Assembly: GCA_020112395.1 (NCBI GenBank)
Contig: JACCEK010000001.1
Location: 310,001-374,000 of the forward strand
From: Aerococcaceae bacterium DSM 111021
GTDB lineage: Bacteria; Bacillota; Bacilli; Lactobacillales; Aerococcaceae
Direction: 5' to 3'
Length of the DNA stretch: 64,000 bases
Below, piece after piece: positions 40,163 to 51,047 of the stretch (positions within the stretch are counted from its first letter, which is position 1; every line of letters begins with the position of its first letter). Below the pieces are notes generated by a model, which ran no database searches, was not told the origin of the DNA, and was given only the letters and a program-made list of their open reading frames with translations. A program made the translations under genes and the position numbers.

Positions 40163-43100
40163 TTAAAATAAACTCAGTTGATCTTCATCAGGCATACCTT
40201 CTAACACACCGTTATCGTCTAAATAAGCCAAAACAGTTTTGGATACTTTACCACGTTTTTGCAAATCTTCTTTAGATAAGAACGGCGCTTCATTACGTGC
40301 TTTAACTATTTGCTCTGCAACGTTATTTCCTAAACCTGGAACTGCTCTAAAAGGCGGAATTAATGAATCTCCTTCAATAATAAAATGCTTCGAGTCTGAT
40401 TTTTCTAAATTTATCATCTGGAATCTGTATCCTCGTTCTAGCATTTCATTCGCAATTTCTAGCTCTGTCACGAGTTCTTTCTCTTTATTAGTTGCTCCAA
40501 AGCCTTTATCGTTTATTTCTCTAATACGGCGTTTAACCATTTCTTTACCTTGGTACATAGCGACTAAGTCAAAATCCTTCGCACGGATAGAGTAGTAAGC
40601 AGCATAATAATACATTGGGTGGTAGACTTTAAAATAAGCAACCCGTAGTGCCATAAGTACATAAGCAGCCGCATGGGCTTTAGGGAACATATACTTGATT
40701 TTTAGACAAGACTCTATGTACCACTCTGGAACATTATTCTTACGCATATCTTCTTGCCATTCATCCGGTATACCTTTACCTTTACGAACGTGCTCCATAA
40801 TTTGGAATGCAGTTCCGTCTTCTAAACCGTATTGAATTAAAGTCGTCATAATATCATCACGACAACCAATTACGTCTGATAATTCAACCACGTTATTTTT
40901 GATTAATTCCTGAGCGTTACCCAACCAAACGTCAGTACCATGTGATAAACCAGATATTTGCAGTAGCTCTGCAAATGTTTTTGGTTTAGTCTCTGAAACC
41001 ATTCCACGAACAAATCCTGTACCAAACTCTGGTACTCCAAGAGTTCCTGTATCAGAATTAATTTGTTGTGGAGTCACACCTAATACTTCAGTTCCACTGA
41101 ATATTTGCATTACTTTCTCATCCACCGGAGGTATGTCCATTGGATCAATACCACTTAAATCTTGTAACATACGAATCATCGTTGGATCATCATGCCCAAG
41201 AATATCAAGTTTTAATACGTTAGCATCAATTGAATGGAAATCAAAGTGAGTTGTTTTCCATTCGGCATTAACATCATCTGCAGGATATTGAACAGGGGTA
41301 AAGTCATAAACATCCATAAAATCAGGTATGACAATGATACCACCCGGATGTTGCCCCGTTGTTCTTCTTGCTCCTTCAATACCATACGCTAACCTTTCCC
41401 TTTCAGCCTGAGGTAAGTGTTCTCCAGTAGACTCCAAATACCCTCTAATATAACCATGAGCGGTCTTATTAGCTACAGTACCAATCGTACCTGCACGGAA
41501 GACATAATCTTCACCAAATAATTCCTTTGTATAAGCATGAGCTTTTGCTTGATAGTCACCAGAAAAGTTCAAATCAATATCGGGAACTTTATCTCCATAG
41601 AATCCTAAGAAAGTTTCAAAGGGAATATCTTGTCCATCTTTGTGTAAATTAGCCCCACAGTCTGGACATGGTTTAGTAGGAAGATCATAGCCAGATTTAT
41701 ATTCTCCATTAGTGAAAAACTCACTGTAATGGCATTCAGTACAATAATAGTGTGCAGCTAATGGATTTACCTCAGTAATCCCAGTTAAAGTTGCGACTAA
41801 ACTCGACCCAACCGAACCACGTGAACCTACCAAGTAACCTTCTTCATTACTCTTAAGAACTAATTTTTGTGAAATTAAGTAAATAACTGCGAACCCATTG
41901 GAAATAATACTATTAAGTTCCTTTTTTATTCGTTTATCTACTATATCTGGTAAAGGTTTCCCATACATTTCGTGAGCCTTGTCGTAACTCATATTAGTTA
42001 TCTCATCTTCAGACCCTTCAATAACTGGCGGATACAGTTCATCTTTAATAACCAGAACCTCATCAATTGAATCAGCAATTTTTTGTGTATTAGTAACTAC
42101 TATTTCTTGTGCTTTTTCTGCTCCAAGAAAAGAAAACTCCTGCAACATCTCATCTGTTGTTCTAAAGTGTACTTTTGGCATATGTAGCGTTCTATTTGCA
42201 TTAATTTTCATTGATTTTTTCAGTACTTCACGGTAAATTGCATCTTTTTCATCTAGGTAATGAACATTACCAGTCGCAACAACTGTTTTATTTTTTTCAT
42301 CACCTAAACGAAGCATCTCCCTAATAATATGCTTCAGATCATCTTCATTCCTAATTAAATCATCTTTTATTAGCGGTTCATAAACTGATGGTGGTTGAAC
42401 TTCAATGTAATCATAAAAATCCACGAGTTCACTTGCTTCTTCATACCCTTTTTGCATCATAGCTGTAAATACTTCACCAGTAGAACACGCTGTTCCAATA
42501 AGCAAATCATCACGATATTGAGCTAAAACTGATCTTGGGATACGAGGTACTCGGTAGTAATATTCGGTGTTGGCTTTTGTTATCAACTTGAATAAAGCTT
42601 TAAGTCCATCTTGATTTTTTACAAGTAAGGTAGCATGGAATGGTCTTGATTGTTTATAACTATCCCCTTGACCTATTTGATCATTTAACTGATTGTGATT
42701 CACTATATCAAATTGATCTTTGGCTTGTTCTAACAACTTCATTAATAAATATCCAGTCGTTTCCGAGTCATACACAGCTCTATGGTGTTGCTCTAAACCA
42801 ATGTTATATCTCTTTGCTAAAGTATTTAGTCGATGAGATTTATACTCTGGATTGACTAAACGTGATAATTCGAGTGTATCAATAACTGGTAATTCTGTTT
42901 GGGGTAAGCCCACTCGTTCATACCCTTTATTAATAAAACCGATATCAAATGTTGCATTATGCGCAACTAGAATTGAATCACCACAAAATTGCTGAAATTG
43001 CTCTAAAACTGGCTTAGCTGTCGGGGCATCTTTTAACATGTCATCTGTAATACCAGTTAACTCAGTAGTAAAAGCAGAAAGTCCTTTACCAGGATTAATA

Positions 43101-44464
43101 AATGCTTCAAAAGTATCAATGATTTCTCCTTCTCTCATCTTTACTCCTGCTAACTCAATAATATCATCGTAGACTGATGATAGCCCCGTAGTCTCCACAT
43201 CAAAAACAACATAAGTTGCTTCATCTAATAACTGATCTCTTAAGTTAAATGCTATAGGTTCTCCGTCATTAACAACATAGGCTTCAATACCGTAAATTAC
43301 TTTAATACCATGTTTCTTACCAGCCCAAAAAGCATCAGGAAAGGCTTGCGCAGCGGCATGGTCCGTAATTGCTACAGCCTTGTGTCCCCATTTGGCTGCC
43401 TGAGTTACTATATCAGTAGCAGAATTCGTTGCATCAAGTTGACTCATATTAGTGTGAGCATGTAACTCCACTCTTTTTGCATCAGTAGGTGCTTTATCCT
43501 CGCGACCTGGCATCGTTACTTTTCGGATACTTCTAGGTCTGAAATATAGTTCAGATGTGAAATTATCTGGTATCATATCCCCTTCTAGACGAATCCATTC
43601 ACCTTTACTAAATTGGTTTAATGCTTCTTTAGTAATTCGACGGCCTGACATTAATTTAACTGTTACAGAGCTAGTGTAATCAGTAATATTCATAATTAAT
43701 AGCTGACTTCCACTACGTAAATCTTTTACCTCATGAGAGAATACGAAACCTTCAATTACTTGCTTAAATTGATTATCTTCTAATTCTATCAATGGTAATG
43801 CTGGGGTATTGGGAATATCTTTACCAATATCATCTGACGTTGACTGAACGACAGTTCGCTCTTGTTTTTGTCTTTTCTCTTGTATCTCTAGAGCTTCTAA
43901 TAAGCTTTTTTCATCTTCATTACTTTGACGGTCTCTAACCGCATTAATTTCTTCTTGCAGAAGATCCTCATCTACGTAATATTCTAAGTCTAATTCAGTT
44001 ATTTGAACTTGCTCTAATTTCTCTAATAATATTTTTTCATACTTTTCTTTTAATGTATTAATTTGTATATCACTTGCCAAACCAATTCTTAATGCTTGTC
44101 CAACTATCTCGTATTTTGCCTGAGATAAAACTGAACGAATAAATGGTTTTTCTTGTGCTATAACCGACATAATTGCATACCAATATTCAAGTATATTGTT
44201 AGTTTCTAACGAATCATCTTCAAACAACCACCAAGTCTCAACTGTTCCGATGTGTTCAAACGCTTTTTTTATATGATGTTGAAATATCTGATATGCATTT
44301 GGATGTATTCGATGCTCTGAAACAAATGTGAAGTGCCATTGATTTGTTTGCGCTAAAATGTTCACTGTTTTTATTTCAGTTTTTTGAAATTCTGTGATTA
44401 TTTCTTCATCCTTCAGCTGAATATGGTCTAGTAATAATTCGAATAACTCTCTTTTGTCTGCCAT
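40163..44464 (-). CDS. polC: DNA polymerase III alpha subunit, PolC type
   Basis: The main Gram-positive replicase, with polymerase and proofreading in one chain. Order: N-terminal and OB domains, first PHP part (VELHAHTNMSQLDA), DEDDh exonuclease (YVVFDVETTGLSS with ILVAHNATFDIGF and HRAVYDSE), second PHP part, a four-cysteine zinc site (CTECHYS and CPDCG), then palm with PDIDLNFSGDYQ and fingers. The ATG at 44464 (1433 aa) has AAAGGAG five bases before it; a longer reading upstream is not supported. It follows rseP in the usual uppS-cdsA-rseP order; proS, often between them, is missing. Confidence 0.97.
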   Translation of the reverse strand: MADKRELFELLLDHIQLKDEEIITEFQKTEIKTVNILAQTNQWHFTFVSEHRIHPNAYQIFQHHIKKAFEHIGTVETWWLFEDDSLETNNILEYWYAIMSVIAQEKPFIRSVLSQAKYEIVGQALRIGLASDIQINTLKEKYEKILLEKLEQVQITELDLEYYVDEDLLQEEINAVRDRQSNEDEKSLLEALEIQEKRQKQERTVVQSTSDDIGKDIPNTPALPLIELEDNQFKQVIEGFVFSHEVKDLRSGSQLLIMNITDYTSSVTVKLMSGRRITKEALNQFSKGEWIRLEGDMIPDNFTSELYFRPRSIRKVTMPGREDKAPTDAKRVELHAHTNMSQLDATNSATDIVTQAAKWGHKAVAITDHAAAQAFPDAFWAGKKHGIKVIYGIEAYVVNDGEPIAFNLRDQLLDEATYVVFDVETTGLSSVYDDIIELAGVKMREGEIIDTFEAFINPGKGLSAFTTELTGITDDMLKDAPTAKPVLEQFQQFCGDSILVAHNATFDIGFINKGYERVGLPQTELPVIDTLELSRLVNPEYKSHRLNTLAKRYNIGLEQHHRAVYDSETTGYLLMKLLEQAKDQFDIVNHNQLNDQIGQGDSYKQSRPFHATLLVKNQDGLKALFKLITKANTEYYYRVPRIPRSVLAQYRDDLLIGTACSTGEVFTAMMQKGYEEASELVDFYDYIEVQPPSVYEPLIKDDLIRNEDDLKHIIREMLRLGDEKNKTVVATGNVHYLDEKDAIYREVLKKSMKINANRTLHMPKVHFRTTDEMLQEFSFLGAEKAQEIVVTNTQKIADSIDEVLVIKDELYPPVIEGSEDEITNMSYDKAHEMYGKPLPDIVDKRIKKELNSIISNGFAVIYLISQKLVLKSNEEGYLVGSRGSVGSSLVATLTGITEVNPLAAHYYCTECHYSEFFTNGEYKSGYDLPTKPCPDCGANLHKDGQDIPFETFLGFYGDKVPDIDLNFSGDYQAKAHAYTKELFGEDYVFRAGTIGTVANKTAHGYIRGYLESTGEHLPQAERERLAYGIEGARRTTGQHPGGIIVIPDFMDVYDFTPVQYPADDVNAEWKTTHFDFHSIDANVLKLDILGHDDPTMIRMLQDLSGIDPMDIPPVDEKVMQIFSGTEVLGVTPQQINSDTGTLGVPEFGTGFVRGMVSETKPKTFAELLQISGLSHGTDVWLGNAQELIKNNVVELSDVIGCRDDIMTTLIQYGLEDGTAFQIMEHVRKGKGIPDEWQEDMRKNNVPEWYIESCLKIKYMFPKAHAAAYVLMALRVAYFKVYHPMYYYAAYYSIRAKDFDLVAMYQGKEMVKRRIREINDKGFGATNKEKELVTELEIANEMLERGYRFQMINLEKSDSKHFIIEGDSLIPPFRAVPGLGNNVAEQIVKARNEAPFLSKEDLQKRGKVSKTVLAYLDDNGVLEGMPDEDQLSLF

Positions 44465-44480
44465 AATGACTCCTTTCGAT

Positions 44481-44524
44481 AAAATTAAGGATGCAACCAT
44501 CATAAATGATGCCACATCCTTAAA
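44481..44524 (-). terminator. Hairpin between rseP and polC
   Basis: Minus strand: AAGGATG and CATCCTT outer arms with GCATCAT/ATGATGG-like inner pairs, followed by AATTTTAT. The T run is short, so it may be a partial terminator or processing hairpin that sets polC level. Confidence 0.55.
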
Positions 44525-44531
44525 TAAAAAC

Positions 44532-45797
44532 TTATTGGAAAAACGCTCTGTTAATATCATTCCAAGTTACAGCAATCATTAATACTACCATGATTAAAAC
44601 GCCGATAACTGTAATGATTCCTTCTTTTGACTCACTTAAAGGCTTACCTCGAACTGCTTCAATAGCATTCAATACTATCTTACCTCCATCAAGTGCTGGT
44701 ATAGGTAATAAGTTGAAAACACCTAAATTAGCAGAAAGCATTGCTAGAAAATTAATTATTACAGGCAATCCTAAACTAACAACTTGATCAGTCATCTGTG
44801 CCATCGCTACTGGGCCACCGAAGTTATTGATATTAAAGCCACTTGTAATCATGCTGCCTATTACACCTAGTACACCAGTAATGACTCCCCAAGTAGCAGT
44901 AAATCCATATGTGATACTACTTGCAAAAGAAAATTCTCTATCTGCAATAATACCAATTTGTCCGATTTCTTCACCTGATTGTTCATCAGTCACAGCTTGT
45001 ACATCAACGGTTGTATCAAACGTTTCATTATCACGTTCCACGCTGACTGCTAAAGCTTCATTTGGTTTTTCTTGAATTAATAAGACTAATTCGGACCACT
45101 CACTGACAGATTGCCCATCAACTTCGGTCACTCTATCTCCATCAACTAAACCTGCCTCTTGTGCAACGGATCCATCAACCACTTCCCCAATAACACTATC
45201 TGTATTAGGTATACCACTCATAAAAGCTACAAGCGTAAAGGCAATAATCGACAAGATAAAGTTATTCATAGGCCCAGCAAAGTTTGTCATCATCTTATCC
45301 CATACACTCGCACTTTCATAACGCATCTCACGAGGCGCCACAGGAAGTTTTGTTCCATCTGCTTCAATAATGTTTGCTTTCTTAGCTACAGAATAACGAA
45401 CAATATCTGTTTGTCCAACTGGAACACCTTCAATAATCATCTCATCGATTAAATCAACATTATCAACTCTAATAGGCATCTCGTCTACTGAGAAGTTATC
45501 AGATAAATTAATTAAAGATACTTGATCATTATCATTAATTTCAAGTCCAACTTCCATTCCAGCTTGAATCTCATCTTCTTCATACAACCCAGCTAGACGA
45601 ACATAACCACCAAGTGGCAACATTCTGACTGTATACGTTGTCCCATCTTTTCCTTGTTTAGCAAATAACTTTGGGCCCATTCCCAATGCAAATTCACGTA
45701 CTAAAATACCTGAACGCTTTGCGAAATAATAGTGTCCAAACTCATGTATAACTACAATTATCGAAAATATGACTAAAAATACAAGTAAAGTCGTCAA
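44532..45797 (-). CDS. rseP: Site-2 membrane protease RseP
   Basis: A zinc protease that cuts within membranes (regulated intramembrane proteolysis; in Firmicutes also signal-peptide remnants and lipoprotein pheromone precursors). The metal site HEFGH lies at about 18-22 in the first helix. The second motif is NLLPIPALDGGKIV in a later helix. One PDZ domain (about 200-270) lies between; the region before it has an added loop typical of the longer Firmicutes form. The start is TTG with AGGATGG before it. It lies 11 bases after cdsA. Confidence 0.95.
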   Translation of the reverse strand: MTTLLVFLVIFSIIVVIHEFGHYYFAKRSGILVREFALGMGPKLFAKQGKDGTTYTVRMLPLGGYVRLAGLYEEDEIQAGMEVGLEINDNDQVSLINLSDNFSVDEMPIRVDNVDLIDEMIIEGVPVGQTDIVRYSVAKKANIIEADGTKLPVAPREMRYESASVWDKMMTNFAGPMNNFILSIIAFTLVAFMSGIPNTDSVIGEVVDGSVAQEAGLVDGDRVTEVDGQSVSEWSELVLLIQEKPNEALAVSVERDNETFDTTVDVQAVTDEQSGEEIGQIGIIADREFSFASSITYGFTATWGVITGVLGVIGSMITSGFNINNFGGPVAMAQMTDQVVSLGLPVIINFLAMLSANLGVFNLLPIPALDGGKIVLNAIEAVRGKPLSESKEGIITVIGVLIMVVLMIAVTWNDINRAFFQ

Positions 45798-45808
45798 TAG
45801 TAACCATC

Positions 45809-46603
45809 CTATCTAAATAAATTTATCCAAATCATCATTATAAAACTTGCGAATATTAAACTATCAAAGCGATCTAACATCCCACCATGCCCTGGTAAAA
45901 ACTTTCCAGAATCTTTGACATCAAAATGCCTTTTAAACGCAGATTCAACTAAGTCACCGAATTGGCCAAACAGTGAAATAACAATCGTTAAGATCCAAAC
46001 TTGATTAACTGGTCCTAAGTGTGGTTGGAAAAGCATAACATATACACTCCCGACAACAACTGCAGTTAATACCCCGCCAATCATTCCTTCGATCGTTTTA
46101 TTTGGACTAATATCTGGCGCTAAGGGCCTTTTACCCAATTGTTTACCAACGAAGTATGCGCCTGAATCTGTCGCCCAGACAACAACAAGTAAGTAAATGA
46201 TGGTTTCAAGTCCCATATTTCTAATTAATATTAAAAATCTAAATCCATAACCTATATATATACACGCAAATACTATAATTGCAGCATTGACAAAGTTAAA
46301 TTTGCGATGATTAAACACAGTAAATACGAGTAAAATTAAACAACATATATAGAATAAGTACTCTGTATTCACCTGACTTAATAATTCTGGCATGTATATT
46401 TGAGGTACCAATAAAGAGGTTAAACCTATTACAGAAAACAAACCGATATGGTTAAATATTTTTAGCTTTTGCATCTCAGCAAATTCAAATAATCCAATAA
46501 CGCCAATTACCCACATCGCAAATGCAAAAAAGCCGCCACCTAATAGTATAAATGGAATATAAAGTGCGAGTGCTATTACAGCACTTCTAATTCTTACAAT
46601 CAA
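45809..46603 (-). CDS. cdsA: Phosphatidate cytidylyltransferase
   Basis: Makes CDP-diacylglycerol, the precursor of the membrane phospholipids. A 264-residue protein with seven or eight membrane segments. The family signature is SPNKTIEGMIGGVLTAVVVG (about 165) and the C-terminal SAFKRHFDVKDSGKFLPGHGGMLDRFDSL, containing the catalytic aspartates. The start is TTG with AGGAGG seven bases before it. It lies 11 bases from uppS and from rseP. Confidence 0.96.
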   Translation of the reverse strand: MIVRIRSAVIALALYIPFILLGGGFFAFAMWVIGVIGLFEFAEMQKLKIFNHIGLFSVIGLTSLLVPQIYMPELLSQVNTEYLFYICCLILLVFTVFNHRKFNFVNAAIIVFACIYIGYGFRFLILIRNMGLETIIYLLVVVWATDSGAYFVGKQLGKRPLAPDISPNKTIEGMIGGVLTAVVVGSVYVMLFQPHLGPVNQVWILTIVISLFGQFGDLVESAFKRHFDVKDSGKFLPGHGGMLDRFDSLIFASFIMMIWINLFR

Positions 46604-46614
46604 AATATTTCCTC

Positions 46615-47355
46615 CTAAGACGACTGATTATCTTTAAGTTCCCCAAAACGTCGTTGTCTTCCGTTATAGGCAATGATAGCTTTATCTAATTCGCGTTCGT
46701 CAAAATCAGGCCATAAAATATCCGTGAAGTAAAACTCACTATAGGCTGCTTGCCACAATAGAAAATTACTTAAACGTTCTTCTCCACTTGTTCTTATAAT
46801 TAAATCAGGATCACTAAATTCATTGTAGCGCCCTGTCATTAAGTATTTATTAATTAAAGATTCAGTCACTTCTTTTTCTTCGATTTTATTATTTTTTATA
46901 TCGGTTATAATATCTTTTACTGCATCAGTTATCTCTTGACGAGAGCCATAATTAAGTGCAAAATTTAGCACCATGCCTGTACAGTGACTTGTTTTATCAA
47001 TTGCCGAATTCAATATTTCCTGTGTTGCTTTAGGAAGTTTTTCTGTATGACCAATAACTTCGATTCTTATATTATTTTCAATCAATTGAGGCAAGAACTC
47101 ATTAAAAAATTCTTTAGGAAGTTTCATTAGAAAATTCACTTCTTCCTGGGGTCTACCCCAGTTTTCTGTTGAAAAAGCATACACTGTAATTAATTTTACA
47201 CCTAGTTCGCTTGCTCTAACTGTAATTTTCTTTATTGATTGAACACCTTTTCGATGTCCTGCTACACGTGGTAAAAAACGTTTTTTTGCCCAACGCCCAT
47301 TCCCATCCATTATTATTGCAATGTGATTAGGAACCGTTTCAAATTCATTATTCAT
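46615..47355 (-). CDS. uppS: Undecaprenyl pyrophosphate synthase
   Basis: Cis-prenyltransferase that makes the C55 lipid carrier for peptidoglycan and wall polymers. Motifs are IAIIMDGNGRWAKKR (about 13-27, catalytic Asp18), YAFSTENWGRPQEEV, LNFALNYGSRQEI and DLIIRTSGEERLSNFLLWQAAYSEFYF. The length of 246 residues is normal. An extended -10 (TGGTATAAT) lies at 47388-47393 and GGGAG precedes the ATG. It is the first gene of uppS-cdsA-rseP-polC. Confidence 0.96.
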   Translation of the reverse strand: MNNEFETVPNHIAIIMDGNGRWAKKRFLPRVAGHRKGVQSIKKITVRASELGVKLITVYAFSTENWGRPQEEVNFLMKLPKEFFNEFLPQLIENNIRIEVIGHTEKLPKATQEILNSAIDKTSHCTGMVLNFALNYGSRQEITDAVKDIITDIKNNKIEEKEVTESLINKYLMTGRYNEFSDPDLIIRTSGEERLSNFLLWQAAYSEFYFTDILWPDFDERELDKAIIAYNGRQRRFGELKDNQSS

Positions 47356-47387
47356 ATAATACTCCCTTTTAAATGATCATCTTTAGT

Positions 47388-47396
47388 ATTATACCA
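47388..47396 (-). promoter_or_regulatory. Extended -10 promoter of the uppS operon
   Basis: Minus strand TGGTATAAT, 33 bases before the uppS start codon. No good -35 at 17 bases was seen, but the TG extension can replace it. Confidence 0.55.
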
Positions 47397-47486
47397 AAAG
47401 ATTGACAAATTACGAATATTTTTGACAAAAAGCAGCAATTTATCTACTTAAGAAGTTACTTGAAATAAGAACATTTCATCTATGAA

Positions 47487-47544
47487 TAAAAAAAATACTT
47501 CTATCGAGAAATGTTATTTTAACAATTCTGATAGAAGTATTTTT
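47487..47544 (-). terminator. Terminator of frr
   Basis: Minus strand: AAATACTTCTATC and GATAGAAGTATTT arms with partly paired interior, then eight T. Confidence 0.9.
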
Positions 47545-47589
47545 CAATTTGATACAAAATCACACTATTTCATTAGGACGACTATTTAA

Positions 47590-48150
47590 TTAATCGTTAA
47601 AAATTTCTTCTTCTTTTGATTTAGTTAATTCTTCAATTTGCTTTGTTGCTGCATCCGTTAACTTTTGAATGTCAACCTCGTAATCTTTAACATCATCTTC
47701 AGTTAATTCATTCGCTTTTTCTAACTTTTTAACTGAATCAATGACATCACGACGAATATTACGCACAGAAATTTTAGCATTTTCTTGCTCTTTACCTACT
47801 ACTTTAACTAATTCAGCACGTCTTTCTTTAGTAAGTGCTGGAATTACCAGTCGAATTACATCTCCATCGTTTGATGGTGTAATACCGATATCACTTTGTA
47901 AAATAGCTTTTTCAATATCTGTTAAACTTGTTTTATCGTATGGAGATACAACCAACATTCTTGCCTCAGGACTAGAAATACCTGCAAGTTGATTTAATGG
48001 TGTTGGAACACCATAATAATTTACATTTACACGATCCAAGATACTTGCGTTAGCACGTCCAGCACGAATAGAAGCAATTTCACGTTGATAAGATTCAACG
48101 GATTTGTTCATTCTCTCTTTTGTTGTTGATAAAACTTCACTCGGTGTCAT
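47590..48150 (-). CDS. frr: Ribosome recycling factor
   Basis: Splits post-termination ribosomes together with EF-G. The 186-residue protein has the two-domain layout: long helices with [28 protein letters not shown]-type start (about 25-53) and the end [26 protein letters not shown]. It lies downstream of pyrH but with its own extended -10 (TGATATAAT near 48189-48197) and after a pyrH terminator. AGGAGG precedes the ATG. Confidence 0.96.
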   Translation of the reverse strand: MTPSEVLSTTKERMNKSVESYQREIASIRAGRANASILDRVNVNYYGVPTPLNQLAGISSPEARMLVVSPYDKTSLTDIEKAILQSDIGITPSNDGDVIRLVIPALTKERRAELVKVVGKEQENAKISVRNIRRDVIDSVKKLEKANELTEDDVKDYEVDIQKLTDAATKQIEELTKSKEEEIFND

Positions 48151-48363
48151 AAAAATCCTCCTAATAATACTCTATTATTTCATTTTTTCTATTATATCAT
48201 AATTTGTAATTAAAGAGTATTGAATCACACATTATGATAGGTAATTGGTTATTTAATATAAATCATTTCTGAATACTAGTGGACACATAATAGGTTATAC
48301 TCAAGTGATAATAGTATTATACTGTTTAGTAAACATATTAATCCATCATATTTATAATAAATC
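48151..48363. other. Spacer before frr, promoter region only
   Basis: No gene is seen. The low-coordinate end carries the likely frr promoter (minus-strand TGATATAAT around 48189-48197). The remainder up to the pyrH terminator is AT-rich without clear structure. Confidence 0.45.
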
Positions 48364-48440
48364 GCAAAAACGCAAGCAATATTTATTTTAAAGTTCAATA
48401 CTTCGCTGTAAATCACTTTTATAAATATTACTTGCGTTTT
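48364..48440 (-). terminator. Terminator of pyrH
   Basis: Minus strand: long arms AAAACGCAAGTAATATTTAT and ATAAATATTGCTTGCGTTTT with one mismatch, a loop of about 34 bases and five T. Confidence 0.8.
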
Positions 48441-48456
48441 ATATGTTACTAATTTT

Positions 48457-49188
48457 TTATTGTTTTGCTTCTACAGTTGTACCAATATTTTCACCAAGAA
48501 TAACTCGACGAATATTACCTGATTCGTTTAAATTAAATACAACTAAAGGTATGTCATTATCCATACTTAACGAACTCGCTGTTGAATCCATTACTTTTAA
48601 TCCTTTTGAAATAACATCAAGGTGAGTTAAGTTATCAAACTTAACTGCAGCTTTATTTTCCTTAGGATCTGAATCGTAAACACCATCAACATTATTTTTA
48701 GCCATAAGAATAACGTCAGCATTTATTTCGGCAGCTCTTAATGCAGCTGTAGTATCAGTTGTAAAGTAAGGGTTACCTGTACCACCAGCAAAGATGACAA
48801 CACGTCCTTTTTCAAGATGACGAATTGCACGACGACGAATATATGGTTCAGCAATTTGACGCATTTCAACAGATGTTTGTACGCGGGTTGGTACTCCACT
48901 GTTTTCTAACACATCTTGTAATGCTAATGCGTTCATAACAGTTGCTAACATTCCCATATAGTCTGCTTGAGCGCGTTCCATTCCCATTTCTTCCCCAATT
49001 GTTCCGCGCCAGATATTCCCTCCACCAACAACGATTGCAATCTCAACACCTAAGCCATGAATGTCTTTGAGTTCTTCAACCATTTCTTTGATCGTATCTG
49101 GATTTATTCCAAAGCCTTGATTTCCTGCGATAGCCTCACCACTTAGCTTTAGTATTACACGTTTATATTTTGTTGTTTCTTTAGTCAT
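48457..49188 (-). CDS. pyrH: UMP kinase
   Basis: Phosphorylates UMP to UDP, the first committed step towards UTP and CTP. Amino-acid kinase fold motifs are [12 protein letters not shown] (about 10), [13 protein letters not shown] (about 51), [17 protein letters not shown] and [22 protein letters not shown]. The length of 243 residues is normal. AAAGGCAG precedes the ATG. It lies after rpsB-tsf, as in most bacteria, but terminators before and after make it partly independent. Confidence 0.96.
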   Translation of the reverse strand: MTKETTKYKRVILKLSGEAIAGNQGFGINPDTIKEMVEELKDIHGLGVEIAIVVGGGNIWRGTIGEEMGMERAQADYMGMLATVMNALALQDVLENSGVPTRVQTSVEMRQIAEPYIRRRAIRHLEKGRVVIFAGGTGNPYFTTDTTAALRAAEINADVILMAKNNVDGVYDSDPKENKAAVKFDNLTHLDVISKGLKVMDSTASSLSMDNDIPLVVFNLNESGNIRRVILGENIGTTVEAKQ

Positions 49189-49222
49189 ATTATTCTGCCT
49201 TTCTTAATCATAATCATACCTT

Positions 49223-49251
49223 TAAAAATAGCCCCAGATTTCTGGGGCTAA
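49223..49251 (-). terminator. Terminator of tsf
   Basis: Minus strand: TAGCCCCAGA and TCTGGGGCTA arms (GC-rich, near-zero loop, practically a four-base loop), then TTTTTAAA. Confidence 0.9.
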
Positions 49252-49261
49252 GGTTATCAAA

Positions 49262-50146
49262 TTAATCTTTTTTCATTTGAGCAGCAACTTCTTCAGCGAA
49301 GTTGTCTTGGCGTTTTTCAATACCTTCACCAACAGTGAAACGGATGAATTGTTTAATAACTCCACCTTTTTCACCTACGAATTTACCAACTGTTGTATCG
49401 TTATCTTTAACAAATGGTTGCTCGTTTAAGCTAACTTCAGCTAAGTATTTGTTCATACGACCATCAATCATTTTTTCAACGATATTTGCCGGTTTACCTT
49501 CGTTTAATGCAATCTCAGTTTGAACTTTTTTCTCGTGATCTAACTCTTCAGATGGTACTTCATCACGATTTACATATTTAGGTTGAATAGCCGCTACGTG
49601 CATTGCAACGTCTTTAGCAACTGCTTCATCATTTAATCCTTCGATTAATGTAACAACAGCGATTTGTCCACCACCATGAATGTACTCACCGAAAGAATCA
49701 TTATCAGTTTTTTCTAATAAAGAAAAACGACGGAATGAAATTTTCTCACCGATTTTATTAGTAGCTTCTAATACGATATCTGCAATTGTTTTACCATCAA
49801 TTTCGATAGCATTTGCTTCGTCCATTGATGCTGGTTTGTTAGTAGCAACTGCAGTAGCAATTGTATTAACAATGTTTACAAATTGTTCGTTTTTAGAAAC
49901 AAAGTCTGTTTCAGAGTTAACTTCGATAATTGCAGCAGTATTTCCGTTAACACTTGTTGCAGCTAATCCTTCAGCCGCAATACGGTTTGCTTTTTTAGCA
50001 GCTTTCGATAGACCTTTTTCTCTTAAAAAGTCCACTGCTTTTTCCATATCTCCATCAACTTCAACTAACGCTTTTTTAGCGTCCATCATACCTACACCAG
50101 TCATTTCGCGTAGTTCTTTAACTTGTTGTGCACTAATTTTAGCCAT
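49262..50146 (-). CDS. tsf: Elongation factor Ts
   Basis: Exchanges GDP for GTP on EF-Tu. The N-terminal UBA-like module [21 protein letters not shown] and the [17 protein letters not shown] core (about 77-93) identify it. The C terminus resembles the standard [22 protein letters not shown]. Start at 50146 (294 aa) is preferred; it has AAGGAGG upstream, and an in-frame TTG three codons before overlaps that site. It follows rpsB with a strong hairpin between. Confidence 0.96.
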   Translation of the reverse strand: MAKISAQQVKELREMTGVGMMDAKKALVEVDGDMEKAVDFLREKGLSKAAKKANRIAAEGLAATSVNGNTAAIIEVNSETDFVSKNEQFVNIVNTIATAVATNKPASMDEANAIEIDGKTIADIVLEATNKIGEKISFRRFSLLEKTDNDSFGEYIHGGGQIAVVTLIEGLNDEAVAKDVAMHVAAIQPKYVNRDEVPSEELDHEKKVQTEIALNEGKPANIVEKMIDGRMNKYLAEVSLNEQPFVKDNDTTVGKFVGEKGGVIKQFIRFTVGEGIEKRQDNFAEEVAAQMKKD

Positions 50147-50182
50147 AAAATTCAAATCCTCCTTGATATTTTAAAATTCATA

Positions 50183-50249
50183 ATAAAAAGCTGCCTTAGC
50201 ACAGGGCAAGGTTTTTAGGCCTGTGTTACGTCCTGGATTAAGACAGCTG
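50183..50249 (-). terminator. Terminator/attenuator between rpsB and tsf
   Basis: Minus strand: AGCTGTCTTA and TAAGGCAGCT outer arms, an inner ACACAGG/CCTGTG helix and five T. As tsf has no clear promoter of its own, partial read-through is likely. Confidence 0.75.
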
Positions 50250-50261
50250 TGAATATTCTAA

Positions 50262-51047
50262 CTACTTAGCTTCTGTAGATTCTGCTGCAGCAGCTTCTTC
50301 TTCAGAATCAAATAAATTGTCGAAGAATTCTTTATCAGATTTTTCTTCTGAATCATCTTCACTATGTCCTTGATTTCCTTCAAGAATTGCGTCAGCCATT
50401 GCAGATGTGATTAATTTAATCGCACGAATAGCATCGTCATTTGATGGAATAACATGATCAATTTCATCAGGGTCACAGTTAGTATCAACCATTCCAACTA
50501 ATGGAATATTTAATTTTTTAGCTTCTTGAATAGCAATGTGCTCTTTGCGTGGGTCTACAATAAAGATTACATCTGGAATACGAGGCATATCTTTAATTCC
50601 ACCAAGGTTTTGCTCTAAACGATCTAATTCTTTACGCAATTGTAAAACTTCTTTTTTAGGTAATACATCAAACGTTCCATCTTCTTCCATTTTTTCAATG
50701 GCTTTAAGACGACGGATACTTTGTTGGATAGTTTCCCAGTTAGTTAACAATCCACCTAACCAACGGTGGTTAATGTAGTATTGACCAGCACGTTTTGCTT
50801 GTTCATCAATAGCACCTTGTGCTTGTTTTTTAGTACCTACAAATAATACAACCGCTCCATTAGCTGCTTCATCACGCATAAAGTTATATGCTTTATCAAC
50901 TAACTTAACCGTTTTTTGTAAGTCAATAATATAAATACCATTACGTTCCGTAAAGATATATTGTTTCATTTTTGGGTTCCAGCGACGTGTTTGGTGTCCG
51001 AAATGTACACCTGCTTCTAACAATTGTTTCATTGAAATAACTGCCAT
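50262..51047 (-). CDS. rpsB: 30S ribosomal protein S2
   Basis: Component of the small subunit. Family motifs are [24 protein letters not shown] at the N terminus (in two parts: [27 protein letters not shown]) and [19 protein letters not shown] with the closing [11 protein letters not shown]. The acidic C-terminal tail (about residues 225-261) is longer than in Escherichia coli. The ATG at 51047 has AAAGGAG ten bases before it; a longer reading upstream runs into the structured leader. Confidence 0.97.
   Translation of the reverse strand: MAVISMKQLLEAGVHFGHQTRRWNPKMKQYIFTERNGIYIIDLQKTVKLVDKAYNFMRDEAANGAVVLFVGTKKQAQGAIDEQAKRAGQYYINHRWLGGLLTNWETIQQSIRRLKAIEKMEEDGTFDVLPKKEVLQLRKELDRLEQNLGGIKDMPRIPDVIFIVDPRKEHIAIQEAKKLNIPLVGMVDTNCDPDEIDHVIPSNDDAIRAIKLITSAMADAILEGNQGHSEDDSEEKSDKEFFDNLFDSEEEAAAAESTEAK

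Noticed and set aside
49680-50174. 164-codon plus-strand open frame opposite tsf
   Set aside because: It is the reverse strand of a highly expressed gene with biased codons; no ribosome binding site and no family resemblance.
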